Below, in pieces: positions 6,971-15,935 of a DNA stretch of 64,000 nucleotides (position 1 is the first letter of the stretch; every line of letters starts with the position of its first letter). The position numbers and the translations under genes were made by a program. The notes beneath the pieces were generated by a model that saw only the letters and a program-made list of their open reading frames with translations, did not search any database and was not told the DNA's origin. This DNA comes from Pseudopelobacter sp964542535 (GTDB lineage Bacteria > Desulfobacterota > Desulfuromonadia > Geobacterales > Pseudopelobacteraceae): the NCBI GenBank assembly GCA_964542535.1, contig CAZIUE010000006.1, positions 145,363 through 209,362 of the forward strand. Reading direction: 5' to 3'.

Positions 6971-8062
6971 TCAGGCCGGGAGGGGGGGCGGAAGCTGGGA
7001 AAACAGGTCGGCCAGTTCCGTCACCTCTTCCGCCTGCGCCCATGCCTCCATTCCCTGGCGCCAGACCAGGCTCTCCCGGGTCAGTTCGCCGGCCCGGGCC
7101 ATGCGCAGCAGCGTCTCATGGTCGAAGGGACCGCTCTGCTGGTTGTTCCTGGCAATGAAGAAGCGGGGCCGGGAGGGGAGGGGAGGAGGCGCTGCTCCGC
7201 CGGGGAGCACTCCCGTTGCCGCCCCCATCTGGCCGGCCATGCCGAAGCCGATGCCTGCGGCAACACCGGCGGCGGCCAGACCGCCCGGATTGTTGGCCGC
7301 GTCCCGGATGGCGCTGGCGGTCTCATAACTGGTGTACTGCTGCATGTTGCCGATGGCCGCCATGGCGCCGGCCTTGTCGATGGCCTGCTCCACTTCAGAC
7401 GGCAGACCGATATCCTGCACCTGCACTTCGGTCAGTTCCAGTCCGAAGGCGGCCATGGCCGGCGCGATCCCGTTCCTGAGCGCCTCGCCCAGCTGCACGA
7501 CCTTGCCCTCCAGGTCGATCACCGCGATGCCGGCCCGGGGCAGCGCCTCCTTGATGTGACTGGCGATTTTGCCCCGCAGGTTGTCTTCGATGGAGGCGGT
7601 GGAGAAGCTCCCTCCGGTGCCGACGATCTCCCTGATGAACAGGGCCGGATCCATGAGCCTGATGGCGTAGAGGCCGTAGGCCGTGACCCGCACCGCTCCC
7701 AGTTCAGGATCGCGCATGGTTACCGGCCCCGGGGTTCCCCACTTAAGGTTGGTGAATTGACGGGTGCTGCAGAAGTAGACCTCAGCCTTGAAGGGACTGG
7801 AAAAACCGTACTTCCACCCCTTGAGGGTCGCCAGTACGGGCAGGTTGCGGGTCTCCAGCCGGTAGGTGCCCGGTCCGAACACGTCGGCCAGTTTCCCCTC
7901 GCTGATCAGTACCGCGGTCTGTCCCTCGCGCACCACCAGCCTGGCCCCGTACTTGATCTCGTTGTCGTAACGCACGAAACGGTGCACCAGGGTGTCCTGG
8001 GTGTCATCCAGCCATTCGATGATGTCGATCAGTTCACCCTTGAGCTTGTCCATGACTCCCAT
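6971..8062 (-). CDS. SPFH/Band 7 domain protein with C-terminal GYF_2 domain
   Basis: A 363-residue protein of the virion core/YdjI-like SPFH group. Residues about 1-235 contain the SPFH core (LVVREGQTAVLISEGKLADV, then the beta-rich region and a helical part with EVQVQDIGLPSEVEQAIDKA). A glycine/alanine-rich segment (about 265-310) leads to a GYF_2-type domain near the C-terminus (NNQQSGPFDHETLLRMARAG, then WRQGMEAW), a module that binds peptides. The start at 8062 is chosen because AAGGAG sits eight bases upstream, although the frame is open to 8137. Such proteins are thought to organise membranes or assemblies; the substrate is unknown. Confidence 0.8.
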   Translation of the reverse strand: MGVMDKLKGELIDIIEWLDDTQDTLVHRFVRYDNEIKYGARLVVREGQTAVLISEGKLADVFGPGTYRLETRNLPVLATLKGWKYGFSSPFKAEVYFCSTRQFTNLKWGTPGPVTMRDPELGAVRVTAYGLYAIRLMDPALFIREIVGTGGSFSTASIEDNLRGKIASHIKEALPRAGIAVIDLEGKVVQLGEALRNGIAPAMAAFGLELTEVQVQDIGLPSEVEQAIDKAGAMAAIGNMQQYTSYETASAIRDAANNPGGLAAAGVAAGIGFGMAGQMGAATGVLPGGAAPPPLPSRPRFFIARNNQQSGPFDHETLLRMARAGELTRESLVWRQGMEAWAQAEEVTELADLFSQLPPPLPA

Positions 8063-8127
8063 CTGCGCGTCTCCTTCTGGCCGCGTCCCGCAGCTGGTGC
8101 TGATAACTGGCTGATAAAACGGGCTAA

Positions 8128-8156
8128 TGTATAACAAGGCCGACGCGTGACGTCAA
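8128..8156 (-). promoter_or_regulatory. Sigma70-type promoter for the SPFH gene
   Basis: On the minus strand TTGACG (8151-8156), 17-base spacer, TATACA (8128-8133), located between the thioesterase stop and the SPFH start. Confidence 0.6.
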
Positions 8157-8190
8157 GCCGCAAAAAAACGGTCTTTCCGCGACGGGAAGC

Positions 8191-8649
8191 TCAGCCGGGA
8201 TGGTGGGGAGCGACGCGGTTGACGGCCTGGTCTCCGCTGAGTGCCATGAAGGTACTGCTGGCGCGGGCGATCAGCTGCCCCTCCTGGTCCAGGATGTCGC
8301 ATTCCAGCAGTCCGACCGTTTTTCCCCGTTTGACGACCCGGGCGGTGGCGGTGAGTTTGCCGTTCCAGACCGGTTTCAGATAGTTGATCTTCAGTTCCAG
8401 GGTGGTCAGGGATTCGTTCTCTCCCAGAACCGTGTAGAAGGCCACCCCCATGGCCGTGTCGGCCATGGCGCACAGGACCCCTCCGTGGAGGGTGCCCATG
8501 GCGTTGGCATGCCGTTCGGCCGCCTCGTACTCGATCACCGCCCGCCCCTGGTCAACCTCCGTCAGGATCATGCCGAGCAGCGCGGTAAGCGGCATGAGCG
8601 GCTGCCTGCTCCCCATGTGATGACGGACCTGGTCTAGCCTGGATGACAT
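8191..8649 (-). CDS. PaaI-type hotdog thioesterase
   Basis: A 152-residue hotdog-fold protein. The signature AERHANAMGTLHGGVLCAMA with HGG, followed by ADTAMGVAF, marks the PaaI/YbgC-like acyl-CoA thioesterase group; the central helix and following strands (TTLELKINYLKPVWNGKL) complete the fold. It probably hydrolyses small or aromatic acyl-CoA thioesters in the cytoplasm. It stands alone between the SPFH gene and the hybrid kinase gene on the same strand, so context does not name a substrate. Confidence 0.85.
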   Translation of the reverse strand: MSSRLDQVRHHMGSRQPLMPLTALLGMILTEVDQGRAVIEYEAAERHANAMGTLHGGVLCAMADTAMGVAFYTVLGENESLTTLELKINYLKPVWNGKLTATARVVKRGKTVGLLECDILDQEGQLIARASSTFMALSGDQAVNRVAPHHPG

Positions 8650-8685
8650 TGCGCGTTCCTCCTTCCCTTGTGTGTGATGGGTGTT

Positions 8686-11634
8686 TCAGTGGCTGTCCAG
8701 AATCTGCCGTACCTGCCTGAGCAGGTCTGACGGCACCACAGGTTTGGCCATGAAGCCGTACTCGTCTTCCATGATGCCCCGTTCCACGAAGATGTCGTTG
8801 GTGTAGCCGCTGATCAGCAGGACCTTCATGTCGGGGCGGCTCGTGCGGATTTCCTCGTAGAGACGTTTGCCGTCGATCTTGGGCATGATCACGTCGGAAA
8901 CGAGCATGTCCACCTCGGTCTGGTGCTCCCTGAACCTGTCCAGGGCTTCCTGGCCGTCCGAGGCGGCGATCACCCGGTAGCCGGCCCCCTCCAGGATCAG
9001 GCGGTGCAGTTCCCGAACGGTGGTGTCGTCTTCGGCCAGCAGGATGGTTTCCGTCCCGCCCGGCGGAGGGAGTGTCAGCGTCGTTTCCTGGGCGTCCTGC
9101 TGCGTGGAGGCGACCAGCGGCAGGTAGACGCGGAAGGTGGACCCCCGGCCCGGTTCGGAATCTACGGTGATGTGACCGTTGTGCTGCGTGACGATCCCGT
9201 AGATGATGGCCGTGCCCAGGCCTGTTCCCTTGCCGGCTTCCTTGGTGGTGAAGAACGGTTCAAAGATATGCTTGCGGGTCTCCTCGTCCATGCCGTGTCC
9301 GGTGTCCGTGAGGGTGATGCAGGCGTATCCCCCCGGTTTTCCGAAGCCGTGCTGGTGCACGAACTGCTCGTCCATGGTGAAGGGGGCGATCTCCAGGGTC
9401 AGGGAGCCTCCCTTGGGCATGGCGTCCTTGGCGTTGGTCACCAGGTTCATGATCACCTGTTCGATCTGCCCCTTGTCCGCCAGGATGGTCAATTCCTTCT
9501 CGATGATGATGGTCTTGAAATCGATGTCCTCGGGAATCAGTCGGCGCAGCATCTTGCGCAGTCCCCGGGCGATTTCGCCCAGGTCCACCTGCTTGGTGTG
9601 CAGGACCTGTTTCCTGCTGAAGGCCAGCAGGCCGGCGGTCAGGTCCGCCGCCCTCCCGGCGGAGACCACCACCTGCTCCACGTGGTGGCGCAGGGGATGG
9701 TCAGGCTCCATGCTGAGTTGCAGGATCTCCGCGTAGCCGATGATGACCGTCAGGATGTTGTTGAAATCGTGGGCTATGCCGCCGGCCAACTGCCCGATGG
9801 CCTCCATTTTCTGGGACTGGTAGAGCTGGGCCTCCAGATTTTTCCGCTCCGTTTCCGAACGGTTCCGGTCGGTGATGTCGCGGCTGATGCCGATCAGCCC
9901 CAGACTCCTCCCTTCGTAGTCGCAGAAGGGGGTCTTGAGCGTGTCCAGAAGGATGCGCCTGCCGTCGGGATAGTCGACCCACTCCTCGTTCTGGAGCGCC
10001 TGGTTCCGGTCCATGACGCTGAGATCTCTTTCCCGGAAGAATGTCGCCACCTCCCGGTCGAACAGGTCGAAATCGGTCCGTCCCACCAGCTGCTCTTCCG
10101 TACGTCCTGCAAAGGCTTCAAAAGCCTTGTTACAACCGAGATAGCGTCCTCCCTGGTCCTTGTAAAAAATCAGGTCGGGGATGGAATCCATCAGGGTCTG
10201 CAGGAAATTCTGCTTCTCGTCCAGTTTCAAGGCCAGGTCCTGGTATTCCCGGGCGGTATTCCGCAGGGCCAGGTCGGCATTTTTCAGTTCGGTGATGTCC
10301 TCGGCCATGCAGATGAAGCCGATGGTGGCGCCGCCGGCGTCCCTGAGCGGCGTCTTGGTCCATTTGCAGAAAATCTTTCGACCGTCCCTGGTCACGCTCT
10401 GGTGCGCCACGTGTACGGTTTCGTCCTGCTCCAGCAGCCGTTGCCAGACGCTCGTCACCTCCTCCCGGTTTTCCGGCGACACGATCAGCTCGTTGGCGGC
10501 CCTGCCGATGGCCTCCCGGGCCGTGTAACCGAAGACCTTTTCCGCCGCGGGGTTCCAGCTCTGGATGAGGAAGTCGGTTCCCCAGACGATGCAGGCGATG
10601 GGCATGTGGTCGAACTGGAGCTGCAGCCGCTCCCTGCTTTCCCGCAGGGCCTCCTCGGCGTGCTTGCGCTCGGTGATGTCCCGGATGACGGCGATCTGCA
10701 CCGTCCGACTCTTCCAGGAAAACAGGGTGGTGAATATTTCCACCGGGAAAACGCTGCCGTCCTTCTTCCGGTGCCGGGTCAGGGGGGTGTGTCGCTGCTT
10801 CTCCGTGAAGGGGATACAGGCCTGGGGGGCGTCGGCGCTGAGCTCGAAGCTCATCTTACCCACGAGCTCGTTCCGGTCGAAGCCGTACAGTTGGCTGGCC
10901 GCGGCGTTGGCCTCCATGATGGCGCAACTCTCGCCGTCGACCATAAGGATGGCGTCGGACTGAACCTCGAACAACTGGCGGTACTTGCGCTCGCTCTCTC
11001 TCAATACTTCCACCGCCTGTCGGCGGAACCTGACCAGCAGCGCCGCCAGCAGGGAAAAGACGCACATGAGCAGGGTGGTTACCGCGATCACCTTGTTGCG
11101 GAGGATATCGTACGTCCTGAAGTAGAGCTCTTCCTTGACCCCCACGTACAGCGCGCCAATGACCCGCCCCTGGGAGTCACGGATGGGATCGTAGGCGGTT
11201 AGGTAGGTCTCGCCCAGGATCTGTGCCTGGCCGCGGTACGGTTTTCCCTCATCGAACACGGCCTGACGGGCGGGTCCCTCCAGGCGGGTGCCGATGGCCC
11301 GGGTGGAATCGGCTTTGCGTACGTTGGTGGCAACCCGCCTGTCCCCCATGAAGATGGTGGCGGTACAGTTGAAAAGCTGTCCCATTCTGTCGGGCAGCTC
11401 GTTGTTGCCGTTCACCACGTAGTTCCCCGCAAGGAGTCTGCCGTCAACGACGCGCAATTCGTCCCCCTTGTCTCCGAGGAAACTCCAGAAGGTCAGCAGA
11501 TGATGCTCCTGCTCCGTGATGGCCCTGCTCCGGGCTTCCCGGTGGATCTCGGCCAGGAACATGGCGGCGGCGGTGGCCAGGGCCAGGGCGACCAGAAGAA
11601 CGTTGAACAGCATGAATCTGGTGGTGTTTTTCAT
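8686..11634 (-). CDS. Hybrid sensor histidine kinase (Cache-PAS3-HK-REC)
   Basis: A 982-residue membrane sensor. A first membrane segment (about 8-28) and a second (about 183-205) flank a periplasmic single-Cache domain (NYVVNGNNELPDRMGQLFNC to GALYVGVKEELYF). Three PAS domains follow (about 215-335, 340-460 and 480-600), then a HisKA domain with phospho-acceptor H622 in GGIAHDFNNIL, an ATPase domain ending with GKGTGLGTAIIYGI, and a C-terminal receiver with phospho-acceptor D914 (LVSDVIMPK). No DNA-binding output is attached, so signal is probably passed onward or used by the receiver itself. It is the last gene of a minus-strand set with another hybrid kinase and two binding proteins, which may deliver the ligand. 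Confidence 0.9.
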   Translation of the reverse strand: MKNTTRFMLFNVLLVALALATAAAMFLAEIHREARSRAITEQEHHLLTFWSFLGDKGDELRVVDGRLLAGNYVVNGNNELPDRMGQLFNCTATIFMGDRRVATNVRKADSTRAIGTRLEGPARQAVFDEGKPYRGQAQILGETYLTAYDPIRDSQGRVIGALYVGVKEELYFRTYDILRNKVIAVTTLLMCVFSLLAALLVRFRRQAVEVLRESERKYRQLFEVQSDAILMVDGESCAIMEANAAASQLYGFDRNELVGKMSFELSADAPQACIPFTEKQRHTPLTRHRKKDGSVFPVEIFTTLFSWKSRTVQIAVIRDITERKHAEEALRESRERLQLQFDHMPIACIVWGTDFLIQSWNPAAEKVFGYTAREAIGRAANELIVSPENREEVTSVWQRLLEQDETVHVAHQSVTRDGRKIFCKWTKTPLRDAGGATIGFICMAEDITELKNADLALRNTAREYQDLALKLDEKQNFLQTLMDSIPDLIFYKDQGGRYLGCNKAFEAFAGRTEEQLVGRTDFDLFDREVATFFRERDLSVMDRNQALQNEEWVDYPDGRRILLDTLKTPFCDYEGRSLGLIGISRDITDRNRSETERKNLEAQLYQSQKMEAIGQLAGGIAHDFNNILTVIIGYAEILQLSMEPDHPLRHHVEQVVVSAGRAADLTAGLLAFSRKQVLHTKQVDLGEIARGLRKMLRRLIPEDIDFKTIIIEKELTILADKGQIEQVIMNLVTNAKDAMPKGGSLTLEIAPFTMDEQFVHQHGFGKPGGYACITLTDTGHGMDEETRKHIFEPFFTTKEAGKGTGLGTAIIYGIVTQHNGHITVDSEPGRGSTFRVYLPLVASTQQDAQETTLTLPPPGGTETILLAEDDTTVRELHRLILEGAGYRVIAASDGQEALDRFREHQTEVDMLVSDVIMPKIDGKRLYEEIRTSRPDMKVLLISGYTNDIFVERGIMEDEYGFMAKPVVPSDLLRQVRQILDSH

Positions 11635-11733
11635 AATGATAATCCTGACTGCGTGCTGAAGCGCGGCCGTGGCCGCAGATGTGACCTTCAGGGGGGTCGT
11701 TGCGTCACGGGGGCTGGAGGGTGGATCATGGGG

Positions 11734-14700
11734 TCATGAATCCAGCACCTGCCGAACTTTGCGCACTAACGCCCTCTGATCGAGGGGCTTGGGAATGAAA
11801 TTCAGGGTGTCGTCCATGATCCCCTTGGTGCTGAGAATATCGCCGGCATAGCCGCTCATGAAGAGCTCCTTCACGTCCGGCCGGATCTGCCTGATGGCTT
11901 CGAGGGCCTGTTTGCCGTTCTTCCGGGGCATGATCACGTCCAGCATGACCAGCTGTACCTGCCGGCCATGCTCCCGGAATTTGTCCACTGCGTCGATGCC
12001 GTCCTCGGCTTCGATCACCGTATAGCCGAATTCCTCCAGGATGGCCCTGGCGATGTTCCGCACCAGCGGCTCGTCTTCGGCCAGCAGGATCGTTTCGGTG
12101 CCCCGCGGTAATGGTGCGTCGTCCGGGGGGGCGGAGGCGTGGTTACCCGCCTCTGCCAGGGGCAGGAAGATGCTGATGCTCGTTCCCTGGCCCGGCTGGC
12201 TGGATACCTGGATGTACCCATCGTGCTGCTTGATGATGCCGTAGACGATGGCCAGCCCCAGACCGGTGCCCTTGCCGGTCTCCTTGGTGGTGAAGAAGGG
12301 CTCGAAGATCCGTTCCCTGACGGTTTCGTCCATGCCTGCGCCGTTGTCGGAAACGTTGATTTTGACGTACTCTCCCGGCGTGCCGTATCCCTGGCGGTAG
12401 ACGAAATCGTCCTTCAGGCGGATCAACTCGGTGGTGATGGTGAGCCGTCCTCCGTCGGGCATGGAGTCCCGGGCATTGGTGACCAGGTTCATGAGTACCT
12501 GCTCCATTTGGGTGGAGTCGGCGCGGATGGTGCAGTCCGGCCCGGGAAACACGCACAGGTCGATATCCTCGGGAACCAGCCGCACCAGGAGTTTGTGAGC
12601 CCGGGAGATGATCTCGTTCAGGTTCAGCTCGCGCACGTGGATGATGTGTTTCCTGCTGAAGGCCAGCAGACTGCTGGTCAGGTTGGCGGCCCGCTCGGCG
12701 GAGTAGAGGATCTGGTTGACGTATTTACCCAGGTGCCCGTCGTCGGTCAGCTTCGTCTGCAGCAGGTTGCCGTAGCCGATGATGGCGGTCAGGATGTTGT
12801 TGAAGTCGTGGGCAACGCCGCCGGCCAGCTGGCCGATGGCTTCCATCTTCTGGGAATGGCCCAGCTGGGCCTCCAGAAGCTTGCGGTCGGTGATGTCCTG
12901 GAAGTTCTCGACGATCAGCTCCCCGCCGTTGGTGGTGATTTTCCGGGCGCTCTTGATGATCGGCACGAGGCGGCCGTCCTTGGCCTTGACAGCGGTCTCG
13001 TTGTTGTCGATCTGCTCTTTGCCCAGGTCGAAGATGGGACACTTATGCGGCCCTTTGGGGCAGATGATGTCGCAGGGCTGGCCGACCAGCTCTTGCCGCG
13101 TATAGCCGGTTGTGGCGCAGAGTACGTCGTTGACCTCCTCGATGAGGTACTCGCGGTTGACCGTGAAGCTGCCGCCCGGAAGGTTGGTGAACAGCGAATG
13201 CCACTTCTCTTCGGCCAGGATCCGTTCCGTGATATCTTCCAGGGTCTCCATGGCGCCGATCAGGTTGCCGCGGGTGTCCCGCAGGGCCGCCGCGGTGAAG
13301 TGCAGCCATTTTCCCCCTTCGCCCCATTTCGGGAAGAAGTCGCGTGCCTCGTAGGCGTCGTCCACCAGCCGGGATCTGCTGAACTTTCCGGCGAACCAGC
13401 GCTGGACGGCGGAATCGTCTCCCTTGGCCAGCAGGTTGGCCAGGGTCGGCCGCTCCTGGTCGTAGAATGCTTTCCAGGCCTGGTCCGAGCCGATCACCTC
13501 CTCGGCCCGGATGGCGCTGAGCTGCTCCAGGGCCCGGTTCCAGTGGGTGACCATATGGTCCCGGTCAATGACGAAGATGGGGATTGGCGATCCCTGGATG
13601 GTGGCCAGGAGCCGCTGCTCGCTCTCCCTGAGCGCCTCATCTCCCTTCCTGCGTTCATCCATCATGCGGTTGAACGCTTCTTCAATGTCATTCCATTCGT
13701 CTCGACGATTCAGGTGGATACGTGTGCCCAGGTTGCCGTTTCTGATGGATTCGACCCCTTGCAGGAGGAACTGCATGGGGCGCCGGATGTTTTTGTGGCT
13801 GAAAATTGCGGTGAAAAGTCCCAGGGAGATGATCAGGCCGCCGGCCACGACCAGGATGAATTCCTGGGTGGACCCCATGACCGCCGCGATTTCCCTGCCC
13901 ATGTTGCCGGCGGTTTGGGAGATGTTCTGGTCGCTGGCCCGCATGGCGGTCAGGAGCTGCTCCTTGTTGTTACTGACCGTTTTCAGGCGGTTTTGCAGTT
14001 CGTCCATGGCTCCCAGAAACCGGCGCGTTGTGGAGCGGTAGGCATCCACCCTGCCCATCAGGCGCAAGCCAAAGGCCCCTATGGTCGGTTCCGAGGCGGT
14101 CAGGGTGCGCAGGCGCAGGTGCAGGTCGTCCAGCAGTACCAGGATCCGGGTGCCGTGCTCTGCCTGGGATGTTCCGGGGTGTTTGAGGCGCAGCCGGGTG
14201 TGGTAGGCGGAGATCTGCAGCAGGGTCTCCCGGTAACCGGGGATGATGATGCTGAGCTGTTCCAGGATGGAGGTATCCCGCCCCTGGCCGGCAAGGGAGA
14301 TCAGCTTCCGGGAGAGCGTCTCTTCCAGGGCTGAAATTTCGGTATCCAGTTCTCCCTCCAGCCTGTCCAGGTCGCGGGAAAACCCCTGGACCAGGACGCA
14401 CTGCTGGAAGAGCCGTTCTTGGGCAGCGGCGAATGCCCGCAGGTTCTGCCTGAGTTGCGCCGTGGTGTCCCGCTCTTCCAGCGCCTTGACCTGGGATGAA
14501 ATGCGGGCCGCCTCGGTCTGGACCGGTTCGTCCCTGTTCAGGAAGGTGCTGACCAGCAGGTCGGTGTCGCCGAACACGCCGTTCAGGCTTCTGCCCAGCT
14601 GGGCGTTCTCCACCACCTGCCTGACGTCCGTCTCCACCAGCATGCGGGAGAATGACTCGATCTTCTGGAAGGAGAAGAATACCGCCAGTATGGTCGCGGC

Positions 14701-14862
14701 AAAGCCGAGAAAAACCGCCAGGTGCATCAACAGCAGTTTTGTGAGGATGCCGGGGGTAAACGGCCCGGGGTTCTGTTTCATGGGGGTGTCCGTCGGGAAA
14801 CTGGTGTGTGGTTGTGCCATGGCATGGTCCGTGTGTCGGGACGGTCCCGTGGCGTCATTCAT
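11734..14862 (-). CDS. Hybrid sensor histidine kinase (HAMP-PAS2-HK-REC)
   Basis: A 1042-residue paralogue of the neighbouring hybrid kinase. It has a membrane segment at about 40-66, a long helical periplasmic region (about 67-330), a second membrane segment (about 335-355), HAMP, and two PAS domains; the second contains CDIICPKGPHKCPIFDLGKE, a cysteine-bearing insert that could bind metal or sense redox. HisKA carries H685 (GGVAHDFNNIL), the ATPase domain has GKGTGLGLAIVYGI, and the receiver has D975 (VMLDVIMPR). Its start overlaps the stop of the preceding binding-protein gene by eight bases, so the two are coupled and the binding protein is a likely input. Confidence 0.9.
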   Translation of the reverse strand: MNDATGPSRHTDHAMAQPHTSFPTDTPMKQNPGPFTPGILTKLLLMHLAVFLGFAATILAVFFSFQKIESFSRMLVETDVRQVVENAQLGRSLNGVFGDTDLLVSTFLNRDEPVQTEAARISSQVKALEERDTTAQLRQNLRAFAAAQERLFQQCVLVQGFSRDLDRLEGELDTEISALEETLSRKLISLAGQGRDTSILEQLSIIIPGYRETLLQISAYHTRLRLKHPGTSQAEHGTRILVLLDDLHLRLRTLTASEPTIGAFGLRLMGRVDAYRSTTRRFLGAMDELQNRLKTVSNNKEQLLTAMRASDQNISQTAGNMGREIAAVMGSTQEFILVVAGGLIISLGLFTAIFSHKNIRRPMQFLLQGVESIRNGNLGTRIHLNRRDEWNDIEEAFNRMMDERRKGDEALRESEQRLLATIQGSPIPIFVIDRDHMVTHWNRALEQLSAIRAEEVIGSDQAWKAFYDQERPTLANLLAKGDDSAVQRWFAGKFSRSRLVDDAYEARDFFPKWGEGGKWLHFTAAALRDTRGNLIGAMETLEDITERILAEEKWHSLFTNLPGGSFTVNREYLIEEVNDVLCATTGYTRQELVGQPCDIICPKGPHKCPIFDLGKEQIDNNETAVKAKDGRLVPIIKSARKITTNGGELIVENFQDITDRKLLEAQLGHSQKMEAIGQLAGGVAHDFNNILTAIIGYGNLLQTKLTDDGHLGKYVNQILYSAERAANLTSSLLAFSRKHIIHVRELNLNEIISRAHKLLVRLVPEDIDLCVFPGPDCTIRADSTQMEQVLMNLVTNARDSMPDGGRLTITTELIRLKDDFVYRQGYGTPGEYVKINVSDNGAGMDETVRERIFEPFFTTKETGKGTGLGLAIVYGIIKQHDGYIQVSSQPGQGTSISIFLPLAEAGNHASAPPDDAPLPRGTETILLAEDEPLVRNIARAILEEFGYTVIEAEDGIDAVDKFREHGRQVQLVMLDVIMPRKNGKQALEAIRQIRPDVKELFMSGYAGDILSTKGIMDDTLNFIPKPLDQRALVRKVRQVLDS

Positions 14863-15859
14863 GTCCGGTTTCCACCAGGTGCGTGCCGACCAGAAAGACC
14901 GGGCGGGGCTTGATGCCGAGTGATTTCATGGTCTTGACGTTCAACAGGCGTTTGCCGGTTTTGTTGCGGGTAATGGGAATGCGGGAAACGGGGGTTCCCT
15001 CCATGGCCCTGGCCAGCATCTGCGCGGCGGTTGCGCCCTGTTCCTGCCCGCTCTTCACCACCGAGCAGAGCAGACCCGACCGGACGTTGAACTCGTTCAT
15101 GCCGATGACCGGTTTGCCGAAGCCGGCTGAAATGTCCCGGAAGACGGATTTTTCGTCCAGCGGTCTGCCGGCTGCGTCCGGCAGTCCCTCCATGGCAACG
15201 ACGAAGAGTGCGTCACTGTTGTTCCTCAGTTCCCGGGAGATGGCAAGGGCCTGTCCGAGGTTTTTGGCCATTCTGACCGCGCTGACCCTGGCCGGGTACG
15301 ATCCTGATTCCCGATGGATCTGGCGCACATAGGCCCTTCCGGTGGGGTTGTCCATTGTCAGGAAGGCCATGCGGCTGAACGACGGGCTGAGCTGGTGCAG
15401 AAAAGCGATGGATTCCCTGAAGTGGGCCCGCTCCAGGATTCCCGATACATTGGATGCCGGAAAGCCGTAGGCCCTCGGGTCCTCGTTGACGCCGCAGAAC
15501 ATGACCGGTGTCCTGACCCTGTCTTTCAGGTATGGCACCACGAACATGGCCACGGCATCATCATCGGCGGCGATCACCCCCTGGGGCTGGAATTCGTGGT
15601 AGACCCGCAGCGCCTCCCGCGCCTTGGCCGCTCCTCCGGCAAAGTCGTGCTTGGTGTTCAGGTACACGTACCGCAGGATTGCGATGCGGGCCAGGTGCGC
15701 TTCTATCCCCTGGCGGATTTCCTGCTCCCAGGGCATGTCCTCGTGATAGCTCATGACTACCAGCACTCTGAAAGGCGCCGCGTACCCTGGCGCGGGCAGC
15801 AGGCAGACGGCGACTGCGAACAGCAGGACCAGAACGGATGTCACTCTCCTGCGGAACAT
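14855..15859 (-). CDS. Periplasmic ABC-type substrate-binding protein (PF04392-like), copy 2
   Basis: A 334-residue secreted protein with a Sec signal peptide (MFRRRVTSVLVLLFAVAVCL, cleavage near GYA-AP). The body has the two-lobed binding-protein pattern of the ABC_sub_bind family: FRVLVVMSYHEDMPWEQEIR, then GVIAADDDAVAMFVVPYL, TPVMFCGVNEDPRAYGFP and AMEGTPVSRIPI. The start at 15859 has GGAGGT seven bases upstream. It is a tandem paralogue of the gene at 15936-16940 and overlaps the downstream hybrid kinase gene. There is no permease or ATPase nearby, which suggests a sensing rather than a transport role. The ligand is unknown. Confidence 0.85.
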   Translation of the reverse strand: MFRRRVTSVLVLLFAVAVCLLPAPGYAAPFRVLVVMSYHEDMPWEQEIRQGIEAHLARIAILRYVYLNTKHDFAGGAAKAREALRVYHEFQPQGVIAADDDAVAMFVVPYLKDRVRTPVMFCGVNEDPRAYGFPASNVSGILERAHFRESIAFLHQLSPSFSRMAFLTMDNPTGRAYVRQIHRESGSYPARVSAVRMAKNLGQALAISRELRNNSDALFVVAMEGLPDAAGRPLDEKSVFRDISAGFGKPVIGMNEFNVRSGLLCSVVKSGQEQGATAAQMLARAMEGTPVSRIPITRNKTGKRLLNVKTMKSLGIKPRPVFLVGTHLVETGHE

Positions 15860-15935
15860 CGGGTTACCTCCCCGGGAAGTGGATGACACGTGCATGCAGT
15901 GTGAAATTACAGGAAAAATGAGATATTTCAAGGCT

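Noticed and set aside
8923..11202. A 759-codon open frame on the plus strand, antisense to the first hybrid kinase
   Set aside because: It mirrors codon positions of the real kinase gene in a GC-rich genome, has no recognisable domain, and the minus strand encodes full Cache-PAS-HK-REC architecture.
12139..14334. A 731-codon plus-strand frame antisense to the second hybrid kinase
   Set aside because: Same reason: a compositional shadow without any domain, signal or ribosome site.
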